The notes: generated by a model not told the origin, from the sequence alone. A stretch of 64,000 nt of DNA from Heliocybe sulcata (GCA_004369045.1 ML213522.1:118862-182861); one strand, 5' to 3'; shown: positions 43,813-58,444, counted from the first letter of the stretch. A program made the numbers and translations.

Positions 43813-46800
43813 CTATGAGGGCGCAGAGTCCATCCTGGGCTGCAGGGGCGGGTGGCCGTGGTACGGCTGATGCAAAGGCGGAGGCGCAGGGTTTGGCGTC
43901 CGCTGCGCATGATTACCATACTGTCCAGGACCAAGCTGGACAGCCTGAGGCGGGTACGCATTCTGGAGCCCCGGCGCATGGCCACTATAGTTTCCCGGGT
44001 TTAGCTGCATAGGCTGTGGCGGCGGGGGCAGCCCATTTGCACGGTGGAACCCATTCATACTCGTCGCAGGCGGCGCAGCATTCCATCTCCCAGGCGTATG
44101 GCCCTGCAACGATACTTAGCACGCTAAACTTCTTCAAAAAGCGCTGTCACCACGTACCTGAGACGCCAGGTACCCTCCATAAGCATACTGATTCGGCGCG
44201 GGTGCCCTGTTCAACGGTGCGCTCGTGCCCGGGGGTTGATAATAATCGAACTGGATGGGCCCGCCGTACCCCTGCGGCGCCTGACTCGAATGCGAGTATT
44301 GCGCCTGTTGACCATTCAAGGGGCCGGGAGCAGGCGCATACGTCTGATTGCCCACGTAACCACCAGTCCCAGGGTACGGCGTCGTCCCGGTCGCAGGGTA
44401 CATAGTGTTGTTCCCCGACCGCGAGTGGTTCCACTGCAGGGTGACTCCCTTTGGAGGATATGTGGGAGTGACTGGCGGAGGCGGCACAGCACCCAGGTTG
44501 TACGAGGGATGTGGCGATTGTGAATGAGGAAGGGCGCGCTTCGGCTGGCACGCCTGGCACATAAAGTGATAATCCACGTGGTTCCAGTTCCGCCTGCGTC
44601 GCCCGGACATCTCATCTACTCGATTGTGGCACTGCTGGTGCTGCCATTTTTTACAGACTTCGCATTGCACGAGAGGTATATCGCCGTCCTAACTGGCAGT
44701 CAGTATAAGGAGCACCTTCCAACCCATTGGCACTTACCATATTGATACCCCGTCTACCACACACCTCACAATCGACTTCCCAGTCACTCGCCGAAGGAGT
44801 TTGCACACCACTCGCAGTCCCGCTCCTTGAGAGCGACTGGACAGGCTCCGATCCTGAGGATTTCATAGGACCAGCGCCATTGGACGAACTAAGCCGCACA
44901 CATCAGTGCGGTTCTACGTCCCTACAAGACGGAGTACTCACCTCGCCAGGTTGTTACCTCGCTCCTGTTCCTGTTCCTCCTTCTCCTTCTCCTCCCGTTC
45001 CTTCCTCCGCTTCTCCCTCGCCTCCTCCCTCCTCGCCCTTGAATCTTCCTCCTGCTTCTGCCTCGCCTCGGCCCTCCTTGCCCTCCCAAGAGCCTTTTCC
45101 TCCTCCGCCCTCTTCTCCGCATCGATCCGCGCCTGCTCTCGCGCGCTCACCTTTGAAGCAATCCGGGATGACCGCTTGCGGTGAACGATAGCCTCTTCGA
45201 GTTTCTTTTTCTTTTCAATCTCCTATAATATAGCTGAGGATCCGAGTCATACGAAAGAGGAGGACAGACGTACGCGAAGCTCCTCAGTGACAAAGGGCAC
45301 AATATCATTCGTCAACAACTTATACAGCGCCTTCTCCGAATAGTGCGTCGACCTCGCAAATGGATCTGCGACGTGCTCCCACTCGTACAGTGTTACCGCA
45401 ATCTATATGGTCACGGAATGAGTTGTGCGTGTCTATGCTGGATTCCCAAGAAAAGTACTTACAAGCTCCCACTCCACAAAATCCGCTGGCACTTCCGACT
45501 CAGGCTGTGCAGGCTCACTCTCCTCCACGCCCAGTCCCTCCTGTTCCTTCGTTTCCCCCTCTAGATCATCCGACAAGGACGTAAGCTCACTCGCACTCTC
45601 CAAGTCACTCTCCAGTCCCGTCCCAGTCCGCATCTCCATCGCTTGCTTCTGGTTCTGCTTTCCTCGCCTCGCGCCTCCCCTCGTCCGCATCGCAGGGCTC
45701 TCCTCATCCTGCCCCTCCTCCTCAACAGGCTCCTTCAACCACTCCTCCGGCACCTCCTGCCACTCCTCGTCCCCCGTCGTCCCTCTGAGCCGCCGGCTTA
45801 CCCTGGTCCCTACCGGTCTCGACACGGCCCCCTTCGAAGGAGACGATGGCGCTTTCGAAGGAGTCAATGGCATTGTGGGAGGCGAGGATGGCGAGTCTTC
45901 CAGTTTCTGGCGCTTAGACGACCGACGCGAATCAGCAGCCGTCTCGCGCTTATACTCTGCAAACGCCTTCGCCTGCGCATCCAGCTTGATGTTCGCCTGC
46001 CGCTTCGCAGCCCTGTCGCCTTTCTTCGTTTCACCACTTCCTCCAGCTGCACCGGCACTTCTACCACTCTTGTTTGCAGCGGCTCTGGTGCTGGGAGTTT
46101 GTCGTGTGCTTCTGGTGGCCCGTGCCCTGGAACCTCTGGAAGTAGCGGGGAGCTCAGGCTCGTCGTCTTTATATTCTGCTTCGATAGGTGCAGCGGCTTG
46201 CTTGCCTTTCTTAGCGGTAGCGGTGGGCTTCGGTTTCGCTTTCGGCGCAGCGCGTTTGCGTTTCGGCGGGCGCGGGGGTTTTGGCAGTGCCCGTTGTATC
46301 CAAAGACGCTCGGCTAAGGAAATTGAGAATTTGACATCAATGTGGGCAAAAAGACAACGGGACATGACAGGCAGAGAAAAAGGCGAGCACTAACCACCAA
46401 TTAACCAGTACGCGTTCGTTTTCGAGTCGTAACCTATCGGTTCGATTCTCTGTGCAAAATTAGGGCCACAATCTCATTGACCGGAGACTCAGGAAATACG
46501 GACGCACCCAGTTCGCGCCCTCGTCGTCGTCCCTCATGACTTTACGAATGCGAAGCTGCGGCCAGTCAAAGTGCCACTCGGCGATGGTTTGCATGGAGTC
46601 CAGTTTTTCTAGCATGGGAAGGTCAAGCCAGTCTTTCGACTCCTCTGCCGGAGGTTCTGGAGAGGAAGGCTTGGCCACCACGCTGGGTTGCGGGGCGGGG
46701 GAGGACGCGCCGGTCGTCTCAGCTGGAACAGGGGACAATACATCTGTCCCTTCCTTTAATGAAGAAGGGCCTACGTCTGTGTCCTTGTGGTTCCCAGACT

Positions 46801-47451
46801 CGGGGACAGCACCGTCTGTGTCCTCTAGCTTGGGCTCGTGCTCCTGGTCAGGCTCAGCGGTAGACTGGAGCCGACTGGCAGCGTCGAGGGTAGGCTCGTC
46901 GTAGTCTGCGGATTCCTTGGGCGGTTCGGGGCCAAGTGGGTTGGCGGTGGGGTTGCGCTTCATGTACTGTCGGCGGAGAGCTATTTGCCAGTTGTCCAGA
47001 CTATGCAAAGCAGAGGGGTATGGTGAGGCTGTGCAGGAGGGAGCACGGATGGAAGCATACGCACTTGGTTTTCTTGTCACCCGATAGCGTACTCAGCATG
47101 CGCGCCATGATACGCGGAAGGACTATGGCTCTGGAGTGCACGAGATCTTCCTCAATATCCTAAGATCACCAGACGGCATGTAAGACCGACGTTGACCCTC
47201 GACAACGACATATAGGCAACAGCAAAAGTGCCGCCACAGTTCATGTCGCTCACCATTATAGTAACATCCTCCATCGCAAAGAGCTTGGAGAATGTGTAGA
47301 AAAACTGGCTGAAGGCGGCCCACTTCCATTGTCTCCTGAGGAGGGCGAGGTCGGGGTCTGATGAGGAGGGGACGGGTGTCTGCGTCGCGTGCGGGGTCGG
47401 GGACGCGATCGCGGAGGCGCGGTTCGACGCGGTCACGGTTCTACGGGCCAT
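43813..47451 (-). CDS. DDT-WHIM-PHD chromatin-remodelling accessory protein (RSF1/CECR2-like)
   Basis: The start at 47451 gives MARRTVTASNRASAIASPTP. A DDT-like domain follows: WKWAAFSQFFYTFSKLFAME, VTIMDIEEDLVHSR and RIMARMLSTL. Then an acidic/Pro-rich stretch, the WHIM-type block WHFDWPQLRIRKVMRD and IGYDSKTNAYWLIGAERLWI, and a long basic AT-hook-like, Lys/Ala/Pro-rich region. Next are WEHVADPFARSTHYSEKALY, a Glu/Arg-rich coiled coil (45200-44930), and a PHD finger with CEVCGRRG, QCEVCKKWQHQQCH and FMCQACQ (Cys4-His-Cys3 spacing). The last third is Pro/Tyr/Gly/Gln-rich. DDT/WHIM modules anchor ISWI-type remodellers, and PHD fingers read histone tails. The exact partner in this fungus is not known. 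Confidence 0.78.
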
Positions 47452-47927
47452 GGCCTACTTTGGCTCGCTGGAGTGCTGCACAGCCAGGCGTTGAGCGGAA
47501 AGTGGTAAATACCACAGCACGGATATTACTAGTAGAGTACAGTCTATAAACCGTAGAAGATTTGCAAACAAGAGGAGATAAGCAGACGCCACTCGGTGCA
47601 GGGAGAGGCCACGGTAACAGTGAACAGCCAACAACCACTGAGCCACATTTTCGCCACTCCCACACTTACGTAATTATATGTTATTTCCATTTCCGTCGTT
47701 TCTCTTCCGTGCACGCTCCGTCGCAGACCTCGATGGTCTTTTTGCGACAGACCCTTGGTATCTGCGCGGCCAAGTTCAGAACGGGTCTCGGGTATATTGC
47801 GTGCACTCACGTTGCGCTCAATCCTGGAATTTCCTGCCGACACAAGGTCACTTTCATATAAGGTGTCTTTGCGATTCGAAGGCTAGGAAGCCCTTCAGCC
47901 ACACAATTGGCCAAGTGAAACAAGACC
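47452..47927. other. Spacer between DDT-PHD and Rpp25-like genes
   Basis: Both genes are on the minus strand, so this holds the DDT-PHD gene promoter and the Rpp25-like 3' end. Short frames only. Confidence 0.45.
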
Positions 47928-48432
47928 TTACTGATTCTTCCCTTCCAGCGCTTTCAGCAATGCATCTCGCCTAGCCTCGTCGCCAGTCTCATCTATTACC
48001 GTGTCCGTTTGCTCTAGGCACCCAATCTGGTTGTACTGATGTAGCGTGCGGTCCTCTGGGCTGCCATCCAACTTGATGAACTCTCTTTTGATGATCTCCA
48101 CCACAGAGATCAGTCGCGGGACTGCGGACGTTGATGGCGACAGGCCCTGCTTTCTCGTCTCTGTAGTCCGCGTTGTCGTGTCTCGGACATTCTGTCCATC
48201 CATCTCCGGCGTCTTATTCTGCTTGCCCGGCAGCGTATGCAAGACTAATGGTTTGTTTTTATTCTTCTGTCACTTCACATGAGCTCCATATCTCAGGTCG
48301 TGCACACATCCTTACTTCCAGAAATTCCAAAGCATTGGCCACCCATCCCTGTATCTTTCCGCCGGGTGTTATCCGAATTTCGTAGGCATCCTTCTCCCTT
48401 GACCCAGCCTGCGGCGTTTCTGGTACGGCCAT
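47928..48432 (-). CDS. Rpp25/Alba-domain protein
   Basis: I chose the ATG at 48432 (MAVPETPQAGSREKDAYEIR); upstream ATGs are in frame. The Alba fold shows as EIRITPGGKIQGWVANALEF. Then an intron (donor GTAAGG, acceptor at about 48250) leads to KPLVLHTLPGKQNKTP. Further on are AVPRLISVVEIIKREFIKLD and TLHQYNQIGCLEQTD. The last two correspond to the G-R-A-x-x-K-x-V-x-x-A-E-I-x-K-R and LHQ elements of Rpp25, a subunit of RNase P and RNase MRP that process tRNA and rRNA precursors. The extra loop between the strands is fungal-like. It may equally be a general Alba RNA-binding protein. Confidence 0.7.
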
Positions 48433-48616
48433 GGTGGCGGAGAGCATCGCGTGCGTAGCTCTGTTCATGGAATAATCGTCCAATATTACATAATATTGCA
48501 TCATTTTCTGACCCTAACTTCAGGTTGGCCACAACTGCCAAGGCCGCCACACAGCCAGGAATACTTCGCTCTATGGGTGTGTGTGACTTCATCACAGCCT
48601 TGTCCGGAGTCTTTTT

Positions 48617-49767
48617 CTACAATTTCGACCCCTGTGCCAAGACTTCCGCCGCTAAGAATTCCACCATCTTCCCAAGCATCTCCTTGGTACACTCATGCCC
48701 GGCCCCCGGCTGCAGGAACACCTCCTTCTTCCCGCTCTCCCCCACCACCAGCGCCCCGACAAACTTGTTTGAAGCTGTCCAGGGCACGAGCTTATCCTCC
48801 TGCCCCGACAACACCAGAATCTTCTTCCCATAGTACGGGTTCTCCGCAGGGGATGAAGCAGTGTAAGCAGTGGACGCGGGGTCTTGCGATTGTATAAGGC
48901 GCAGAAGCGTCGCAGGGACCTGCGGAGGCTCAAAGGGCGTCGAGGTGAGTACTGCCCGATTCCGCATAAGCGCGAGGTAGTCCGGACAGCCGATAATAGG
49001 TATGCCAGTGGAAAGCCGCTTGTCTTACAGCCCGACTCTTCAGTAAACATGCAGTTGTATTGATATCCCGACAGTGCTCTCACCGTTCTTCAAGGCAATC
49101 CATGTAGCATGCCCGCCAAGACTGATGCCCGCCACTGCCCAAGCCATGACCGTCCGCTCTCCGTGCGGGAATATGTATGCGGGGAGGAAGTCGATCAGGA
49201 AGGAGACGTCCCCGGCTGTCCCAGCTGTACGCAGCCGGCACCATCAGTCTCCTTCTACTTATACAAAACATTCTGCGCAGATCACGCACTCTGTATACTA
49301 TACATGTCTATGCTATCAAAATAATCAAGAGTTAGTTGCGGCAGTATGGCTTTAGTGTTTTTGTACACACGCATGCCGCTCGTTATGGTTGTCCCCATTT
49401 TCACGACTCCACGCCTCATTCGCCTTAGGGTCGACGAGTCTAGTCCCATGGTTTCTCTGATCCTGCAGTCCAAAGGCCATTCGTCCCTTCCATAAGTCCG
49501 TCAGCCATTCATCACACCAATAGTACTTACGAAAGTGACGACAATCAGAGGTCTCAAGGCAGAGTTGGCATCCCTCTTCGCACCGATCCCTTGCAGGACG
49601 GGCTTTACAGCCTGCTCAAGCTCGTTCGCCGATCCAAGTCTGCCATGGAGGAAGAACAGTACGACAGGGTCAAGACTCGACGAGCGCACGACCGGCTCTT
49701 CATAAACGTTAACGACCAGACCACCTATAGTGTACACCGACTTGGAGACACTAGAGTCCGAGGACAT
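48617..49767 (-). CDS. Alpha/beta hydrolase, unknown substrate
   Basis: I chose the ATG at 49767 (MSSDSSVSKSVYTIGGLVVN); upstream ATGs in frame at about 49824-49863 would add residues. Motifs are PVVLFFLHGRLGSANELEQA (oxyanion HG), the segment LRNHGTRLVDP, VAGISLGGHATWI (nucleophile in G-I-S-L-G-G), LVLSGQEDKLVPWTASNKFV (acidic residue) and LQPGAGHECTKEMLGKMVEF (catalytic His). All three catalytic residues are present. Several introns of 50-70 nt. The overall length of about 300 aa suits an esterase or thioesterase of the fold. No signal peptide visible. Confidence 0.8.
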
Positions 49768-50183
49768 TACGATACCAGACAAGCCGGGAGCAGTGCCATT
49801 AAATGCTACTATCTTATATAGCATGCCTACCGTTCGGGCCCATTCGGATCCCCGGTTGACCACTGGCCTCGGCGACGCCAGTGAACGGGCCTCTGGCGTG
49901 TCAGAATTGAAATTCGAGGAATTGCTACACTTAGTGTCTCTATTTATTGTATATTACTGTCACGTGACGTGGAACCGTCAAGTGACGTACGCGACCGTGG
50001 ACCGTTTCAGCTCAAGCAAAAAGTCCGTAAATCAAGCTTATATGTATACAAAACACCCTGCAGAGTACTGGGCTGATGGAGCTCCTGTAGCACCTTACAA
50101 CGATTAGTACAGTTAAATATTAACCTAGAGGTCAGCTTAATAACTGTGATTTCTATGCAAAAAGTCTTGGTATTAATATACAG
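49768..50183. other. Upstream region of the hydrolase, then AT-rich spacer
   Basis: Short frames only. The hydrolase promoter, then sequence leading to the MITE-like element at 50184. Confidence 0.4.
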
Positions 50184-50300
50184 GGGCCTGTTCGGGGAAG
50201 CCCATGGCCTCCACTAGTAATTTTGCTTTGAAAAATGACCCATCGGAGGCACCAGAACACCACTTTATAGGGACCCAACCCCAGGTTCCCGAACAGGCCC
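50184..50300. mobile_element. MITE-like element, 117 bp with 13-bp perfect inverted repeats
   Basis: The ends are GGGCCTGTTCGGG at 50184-50196 and its exact reverse complement at 50288-50300. The interior is non-coding. Similar short elements with GGCCTGTTCGG ends are common in fungal and plant genomes. No clear target-site duplication is visible. It is 208 bp beyond the stop of DBP2. Confidence 0.55.
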
Positions 50301-50507
50301 TCAGTGCTCCCGGTACAGCACGAAGATACCGCAAAAGAGCGTCTGGTCGCGCCCGGCAGGCCCTCTATAACGATTACAAGACGGGCGAGAGCTGCACACC
50401 CGCAGGCTGCGTACAGTCTCAGCCAAGCTCAACAGTACAATAGTTACGCAAGAATGAATCTAAGCATGCATGGGCGTCCTGCAGCAACGACTCTCAGACC
50501 TCACCGG

Positions 50508-53210
<2,703 letters not shown>

Positions 53211-53666
53211 GTCTGTCTATAGGGTAAATGAAGGAGAGAGTGAGTGTCAAAAAGGGCGTCTGCGGCGCCTATTTTGTTCATAGCGTGACAAAGCCACTCT
53301 AACATGTACAAATAAGGCACGCCGTTCCCGCCACCCGATACTGACACTATTCAACATTTCGTACTTCAAAACTTCAAACTTCAAAGCTTCAAGCTTGCAA
53401 GCTTCGAGGCAGAAAGAGAACGTGGCAGGGTGAGTAGCTATGCAAGGTCCAGACATCCGATCCGCATATAAAAGTGATCTAGCCTACGAGAGCAGAGACT
53501 GGAGGGTATACATATTCAAGAACACAATACGATAGTTGATAAATGGGACCATAGAGTAGATTTGCTGGTATATGAGTGCGAGAACTGTAGGCAGTTAAGT
53601 GATACATACAGCAGCTAGGAGATAGGTCTTACTATTCTATAGCATGATGAAGGCACAGAGCTGATT
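53211..53666 (-). promoter_or_regulatory. DBP2 upstream region with short tandem and palindromic repeats
   Basis: Between 53362 and 53408 the + strand has repeated ACTTCAAA/GCTTCAA units and a 14-bp perfect palindrome, AAGCTTGCAAGCTT (53391-53404), about 180 bp upstream of the DBP2 start codon. It could be a protein-binding site or transcribed leader. The left end near 53640 is the RSR1-like 3' end, since that gene is also on the minus strand. Confidence 0.4.
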
Positions 53667-54715
53667 TCACATAATGGGACAACGATTGGAAGCGCGCTTC
53701 CGTTTCTTCCGTTGCGGGTCGGCTGGATAATGGTCGCGCATCTGCCGCACGAGATCTTCGAAGACCTCGTGTACATGCCAATTCTTCTTCGCTGATGTCT
53801 CGTAGAACGGAAGGGCCCAGCGGGTAGCAAGATCTTGAATCGCATTGCGCTGAACTTCCCTTTCATTCACGAGGTCCATCTTGGTCCCGACAACAACTAT
53901 CGGCACATTCTGCAGAAGTCTCGGTGTTGGTAATGCACATAGAAAGAAGCGGGATTGCTACGCACTGTGTTACCGCCCTTCACTCGGTAAATCTGCTGGC
54001 GCAGGTTATCTACTTCGCGAAGACTAGCCTCTTGTGTTAAACTGGCATCCATGGCTTAGGCTAAGAGGACCCGGTTAGCTTGTGGGAGACTTGCCTAAAG
54101 ACCAAGATGAAGCCCCGACCAGACTACAATGCTGCTTATCAGGCGGGATCTGGACACGACCACTTAGGAGCAAGCTACTAACCTTCATATAAACCTCGTT
54201 CAAAGCGGTGAACTGCTCTGCGCCGGCGGTATCAAGGACCTCAAGCTAAGTCACAGCCATCAGTCCATTATGCGAGGCTTCGTTTAGGAGGACTATCAAG
54301 AGAGCTGCGAGAGGCTGTGGCTTCGGTCAGGTGTACCGTACCCCGAAGACTATCACACATACCATTTCATATTCGTAGATCCGCTACGAACGCTTAGATT
54401 CGGCATAGCCTCCATGCGAAAGGGACTCCAGAGTCGTATAGATCTCTGCTCACCGAGTATAACTGACCATCAACTTCGATATTGCGTCGGTACTCCTCTA
54501 CAGAGGACTCTCAGATCCTCTTACGTGAATTCAAACAAGCGACTACTCACCCTCTATAGTAGGATCGTAGTTCTCGACGAAGACGTCCCTGACAAATCTG
54601 ACTGTGAGAGCTGACTTGCCGACCCCTCCGGCTGATGCGCTTTCAGCTTGAGATATGCCACATCACACATTGCATGACACGTACCCCCCAGCACTACAGC
54701 ATTGAAGTCCCGCAT
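53667..54715 (-). CDS. RSR1/Rap1-like small GTPase
   Basis: The start at 54715 gives [10 protein letters not shown]; an intron (donor GTACGT) interrupts the P-loop, which continues [20 protein letters not shown]. The effector region is NYDPTIEE with YRRNIEVDG. Switch II reads [24 protein letters not shown] is the N/TKxD base motif, ETSAKK is the G5 motif, and KGG follows the Rap-like insertion. The polybasic tail RKKRKRASN precedes CPIM, a farnesyl-type CAAX box. RSR1/Bud1-type proteins direct cell polarity. At the position of Ras Gln61 there is Ala, as non-Gln is usual in Rap and RSR1. Several introns of 50-100 nt. The exon around 53940-54060 was only roughly placed. Confidence 0.9.
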
Positions 54716-55014
54716 AGTGTATGCGCTGCTGCTCCTGAGTACTGCTGCCTATCGCCAGAATGTGGCGCCAGGGTCTCGGATGGCGGTGCCTCTGGTGCAG
54801 GTGTTCGTCGCCAGGGTTGATACGCAGGGATGACCGTCGCAGGCAACAGAGCGTGTACTGGGGCGTGTAAGGATGGGGCGTTTAAGGAGAGGGTGGCCGG
54901 ACCCGTGGTGGCGCCGCATCAACATTTCCTGGGAAGACGCCTCCGACACGATGGCGGCGCTTCTTGTCCCCAATCTTGTTCTCTTCCGTTCATTAAGACG
55001 CGTCGACGACGGTC
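54716..55014. promoter_or_regulatory. Bidirectional promoter region, RSR1-like and cyclophilin
   Basis: 299 bp between divergent start codons. Short frames inside are not supported. No specific element identified. Confidence 0.5.
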
Positions 55015-56379
55015 ATGCCGCTCCCGAGAGTCTTTATGGACTTCGCCATCGATGGTGCACCTGTAGGAAGGTATGTCATATGGCTCTGCGCTCAGTGATA
55101 GCCGATTGACCGATTTAATTATCAAGGCTTATTATTGAACTATTCACGGACACTGCACCGAAAACATGCGAGAAGTGAGGGAGTAGCAGTCCGTAGTATG
55201 CAGTCAGAACTGAAGGATGCCAGCTTTCGTGCTCTATGTACAGGGGAGAAGGGTCTTTCTCACCTATCGGAGCGACCGCTGTACTACAAGAACAGTATCA
55301 TCCACCGATCCATTAGGGATTTCATGATCCAGGGTGGAGGTAAGTAAAGACTCTCACACCTCATGTAACTCTTCCTGAACTCTAGGCTCTGCCACGTCAC
55401 CCTGCCAGACTTCACGAAACGCAATGGCTTAGGCGGTGAAAGCATCTATGGTGGACCATTCGCAGATGAGGATCTGTCACGTCCCCTTGACTCCGAAGGG
55501 TAAGCGGTCCTACTGTGATTTTCACCTGCTCTCATGAACATCTACAGCTTGGTCTGCATGGCCAACAAAGGCCCAAATACCAACGGCTCCCAATTCTTCA
55601 TCACTCTACGCGACTGTCCCCATTTAAACGGTTATAGCCGCTTCCCTTGACCCTGACACTCAGCTAATCTCCGTTTATTGCAGGCAAGCATGTAGTATTT
55701 GGCAGAGTCCTCCGAGGCTACGAAGAAGTCGTGAAGAAGATAGCTGAATTCCCTGTGGACGAGAAGGACCGTCCTCGCGTTCCAGTCGTGGTATCGAACT
55801 GTGGGGAACTACAACTCAAGGCTAAGCCACAAGCACCGGATGAGAAAGGTGACTGATAATATCAGATGCGTAACACTGTAGTGACCGTGAATCTGACAGA
55901 ATCAGTCCAACCAGAAGAGTTAAGAGATCGCACACGGGGCCAAAGTCCAGTCTCAGACAGCGGCGACGACCGTTACAAGAAACACAAGCGGCACAAGAGG
56001 TCGCGGACCAAGGAGCGCGATGATGTCCGTGAAGAGCGCAAGAAACACAAACGCAAGCACAAGGAGCGCCGTGAGCGCAGCCGTGCTCCAGAAGGTAGAA
56101 CGGAGGCCGACGGCGTGAAGACAAAGCGAGAGGCTGAGGAGTCCCCGGAAGAATATGACGCCCGCCTGGAGCGCGAGGAGATGGAGCGCCTGGCAGAGCG
56201 TCGCCGTAGAGAGCTTGAAGCAATCAAGAGCAGATACACTGTATCTACGCCTCATAATGAGACTGGGATCCGATTCAAAGGTGTGATACAACATCTAATG
56301 CGAGAATCCCTTTCTAACAAGAGTGTTAGGCCGAGGACGAATGAAGTACGTGGATCCTGAAGTGCGGCAAAGCAGATGA
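55015..56379 (+). CDS. Cyclophilin with charged C-terminal tail (PPIG/CYP-RS-like)
   Basis: The start at 55015 gives [19 protein letters not shown]. The cyclophilin core has [63 protein letters not shown] and [13 protein letters not shown]. The catalytic Arg (HRSIRDF), Phe/Met pair (FMIQGG) and FFIT are intact. At the Trp that binds cyclosporin A in CYPA there is His (CPHLNGKH). The tail is Lys/Arg/Glu-rich ([31 protein letters not shown]), then [17 protein letters not shown], ending [14 protein letters not shown] after a final intron at about 56280-56330. Such tails occur in nuclear splicing-associated cyclophilins. Confidence 0.92.
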
Positions 56380-56523
56380 GCAGAGAATGGCGGATAAGCT
56401 ACACTATTCCCATTCTTTCCATTCTTCCCTCTCTTGTTCAAAGTGGTTACATACCTAATAATGCTAAGCGGCTGGTCCACAATATAATAACAAACTCAGA
56501 GCACCGCCCTCGCTGCGCAATCC

Positions 56524-58444
56524 TTAAATCGCGACCTCAGCGATCTGAGAGGTGATCTCGCCCACCCTCTCTTTGCTAGCCTCCTCTTCCTCCTGGTCAT
56601 TATTTTCGGGAATCGATTCCTTCTTTGAGCCCGCTGCGGACGCAAAGCTCACAGCAGGGCGAATGGTGGCCGACGGAGCAGAAGACGAGCGCGGCGAGCT
56701 GGGAGTTGGAGGTGTAGAGCTGCTGGGCGGCGGAGAGCGGGTCGTTGAGGATGCCGCACGCTCTGTGCCTGTTCGGGAGGAGGTACGCGACATGGGATGC
56801 GAAACGCGCTCCCTAGCAGCCTCGCGCTCACGTTCGATCTTTTGGGTGACTGCTTGTTCTCGGGCAGTTACATCGACGGGCCTGCGGGTACACACTCAGC
56901 TCGAAACCGTACCGTGGTCACATAACGGGTCAACGTACTTGGCAGCCCCGAAGGGATTTGAGCGACTTGAACCACCGGAGACGGTGCTAGGCGCGATTTT
57001 CGGGGAGGCCAGCGGTGTAGGGCTCGCAGAGCTGCCCGTACGAGGAAGAAGCTCTAGTTTCCTGCGGCCCATTTGCGGCGTCGGTGGTGTGGATCCAGTC
57101 GCTGGGGGGGAAGCATGAGACACATTCTGACAGCAAAGCGAGTGTAGGTGAGCGTACGAGATGCACTGGTCCTTGCAGCAGGCCTGGGCCTGGCTGAGCT
57201 TCGCCAATCACCTTCGTCAGCCACTGCCGGGGCAGGTGGCTCCCTAGCAAACTCGCCCCGACCCCTTGCACTCCCAAATTTGCTTCCTTGCGACTCATCC
57301 GTACTCGCCTTGAATTTGCTGCCGATTGCCCAGGGCTCATCAGCCTCGGGAGGGGGAGCATTTCCTTCACCAGCAAGGAATCCAGATCCCCTTCTCCTGA
57401 AAGAAGGGGTCTCGGGCTCGGGCGCTGGTGTCCTGGCCGGGCGGCTGGATCGCCAATCGCTGACAGTCTCGTATTGGGACGTGGGTCGCTCGCGCTCAGA
57501 GGATGCACCATCAAAGCGCCGGCGGGAGGAGTCGCGGGCACCTGGCAAATCAGGGAGGGGGCCTTCACGGCGCCATGGGTTGGCGAATTTTGAGTCGTCT
57601 TCCGATGAACCGAAACCTCCGCGTTCCTTGGCTAAGAGGCAATTAGACGTGTAAGGTAGGAAGAAAAGAAGGGCTTACGTGGTTCCGCCACACTAACCCG
57701 GATCGTACGACCAGCAAAGTTCTTCGCGCAGCGTAAGAAAATAACCTGAAGCAGTTTGACAGCGGTACACACCGATCCACTCTTATCTAGAGCGTCCTTC
57801 AATGTATCTAAGTCCACGAACTCGACATAACCGAAGCCCTTGGGTTTTTCTTCGCGATCCTTGATAATTTTGGCAGATTTGACCTGAGGTTCTGATCCAT
57901 CAGAGTCCTATATGAACAGGGATGTCCAACCAGTGTACCTTGGACCCTCCAAAGAAATCTGCAAGCTCAGTCTCGGTGAGATCGAAGGCAAGGTTGCCAA
58001 TGAAAGCAGTGTATGGGGGTTGAGTGGGGAGCGGCAGATCTTCTCTGGGCGGGCGATCGGCTGCAGCAGATATCCATAAGATAACGAGACAGGGACGATG
58101 CACGCGACTAACTCCTGGATGATAGGTAATCATCTCTTCTGCCGAAGCCTCTGTCATGCCCTCTATCATCGTCCTGCCGTGCGGAAGCTGCACGGGAGTC
58201 AATAGTTGATTTCCAGAGGTAAGTTGCGATACTCACGAGCGGTAGGCAAGTTGTCCATCTCGTCTGCCCAGGACCCTAGGGCTACGGCAATCCAAGTCAA
58301 ATTTTAAGGCCAGTAGCATCACAGGAAGTGCACTCGCCGCTATCCCCAAGGAACTCGTTCAGAGACATTTTCTGTGCCTTTTTTGGCGCTGAAGCTCATT
58401 GTTAGCATGGGAGACAGTCGAGGGAAGTAAGCAGACGCACCCAT
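56524..58444 (-). CDS. eIF4B-like translation initiation factor (RRM protein)
   Basis: Exon 1 holds only ATG G (58444-58441) before intron GTGCGT; the next exon gives APKKAQKMSLNEFLGDSG, matching the eIF4B N-terminal S-L-x-x-F-L motif. Then LPHGRTMIEGM, and an RRM with YTAFIGNLAFDLTETELADF (RNP2) and KPKGFGYVEFVDLDTL (RNP1). A long Arg/Glu/Ser/Pro-rich region follows: GSKFKASTDESQGSKFGSAR and repeats of WRSSRP/WRREG-type. ARERVSHPMSRTSSR leads to an acidic end (EEEEASKERVGEI). eIF4B stimulates eIF4A and 43S attachment. It starts 187 bp from ARPC2. Confidence 0.88.

Noticed and set aside
45425-46393. Long plus-strand frames (322 and 224 codons)
   Set aside because: They are antisense to the Lys/Ala/Pro-rich part of the DDT-PHD gene; composition (Ser/Leu/Pro/Arg runs) is the mirror of that region.
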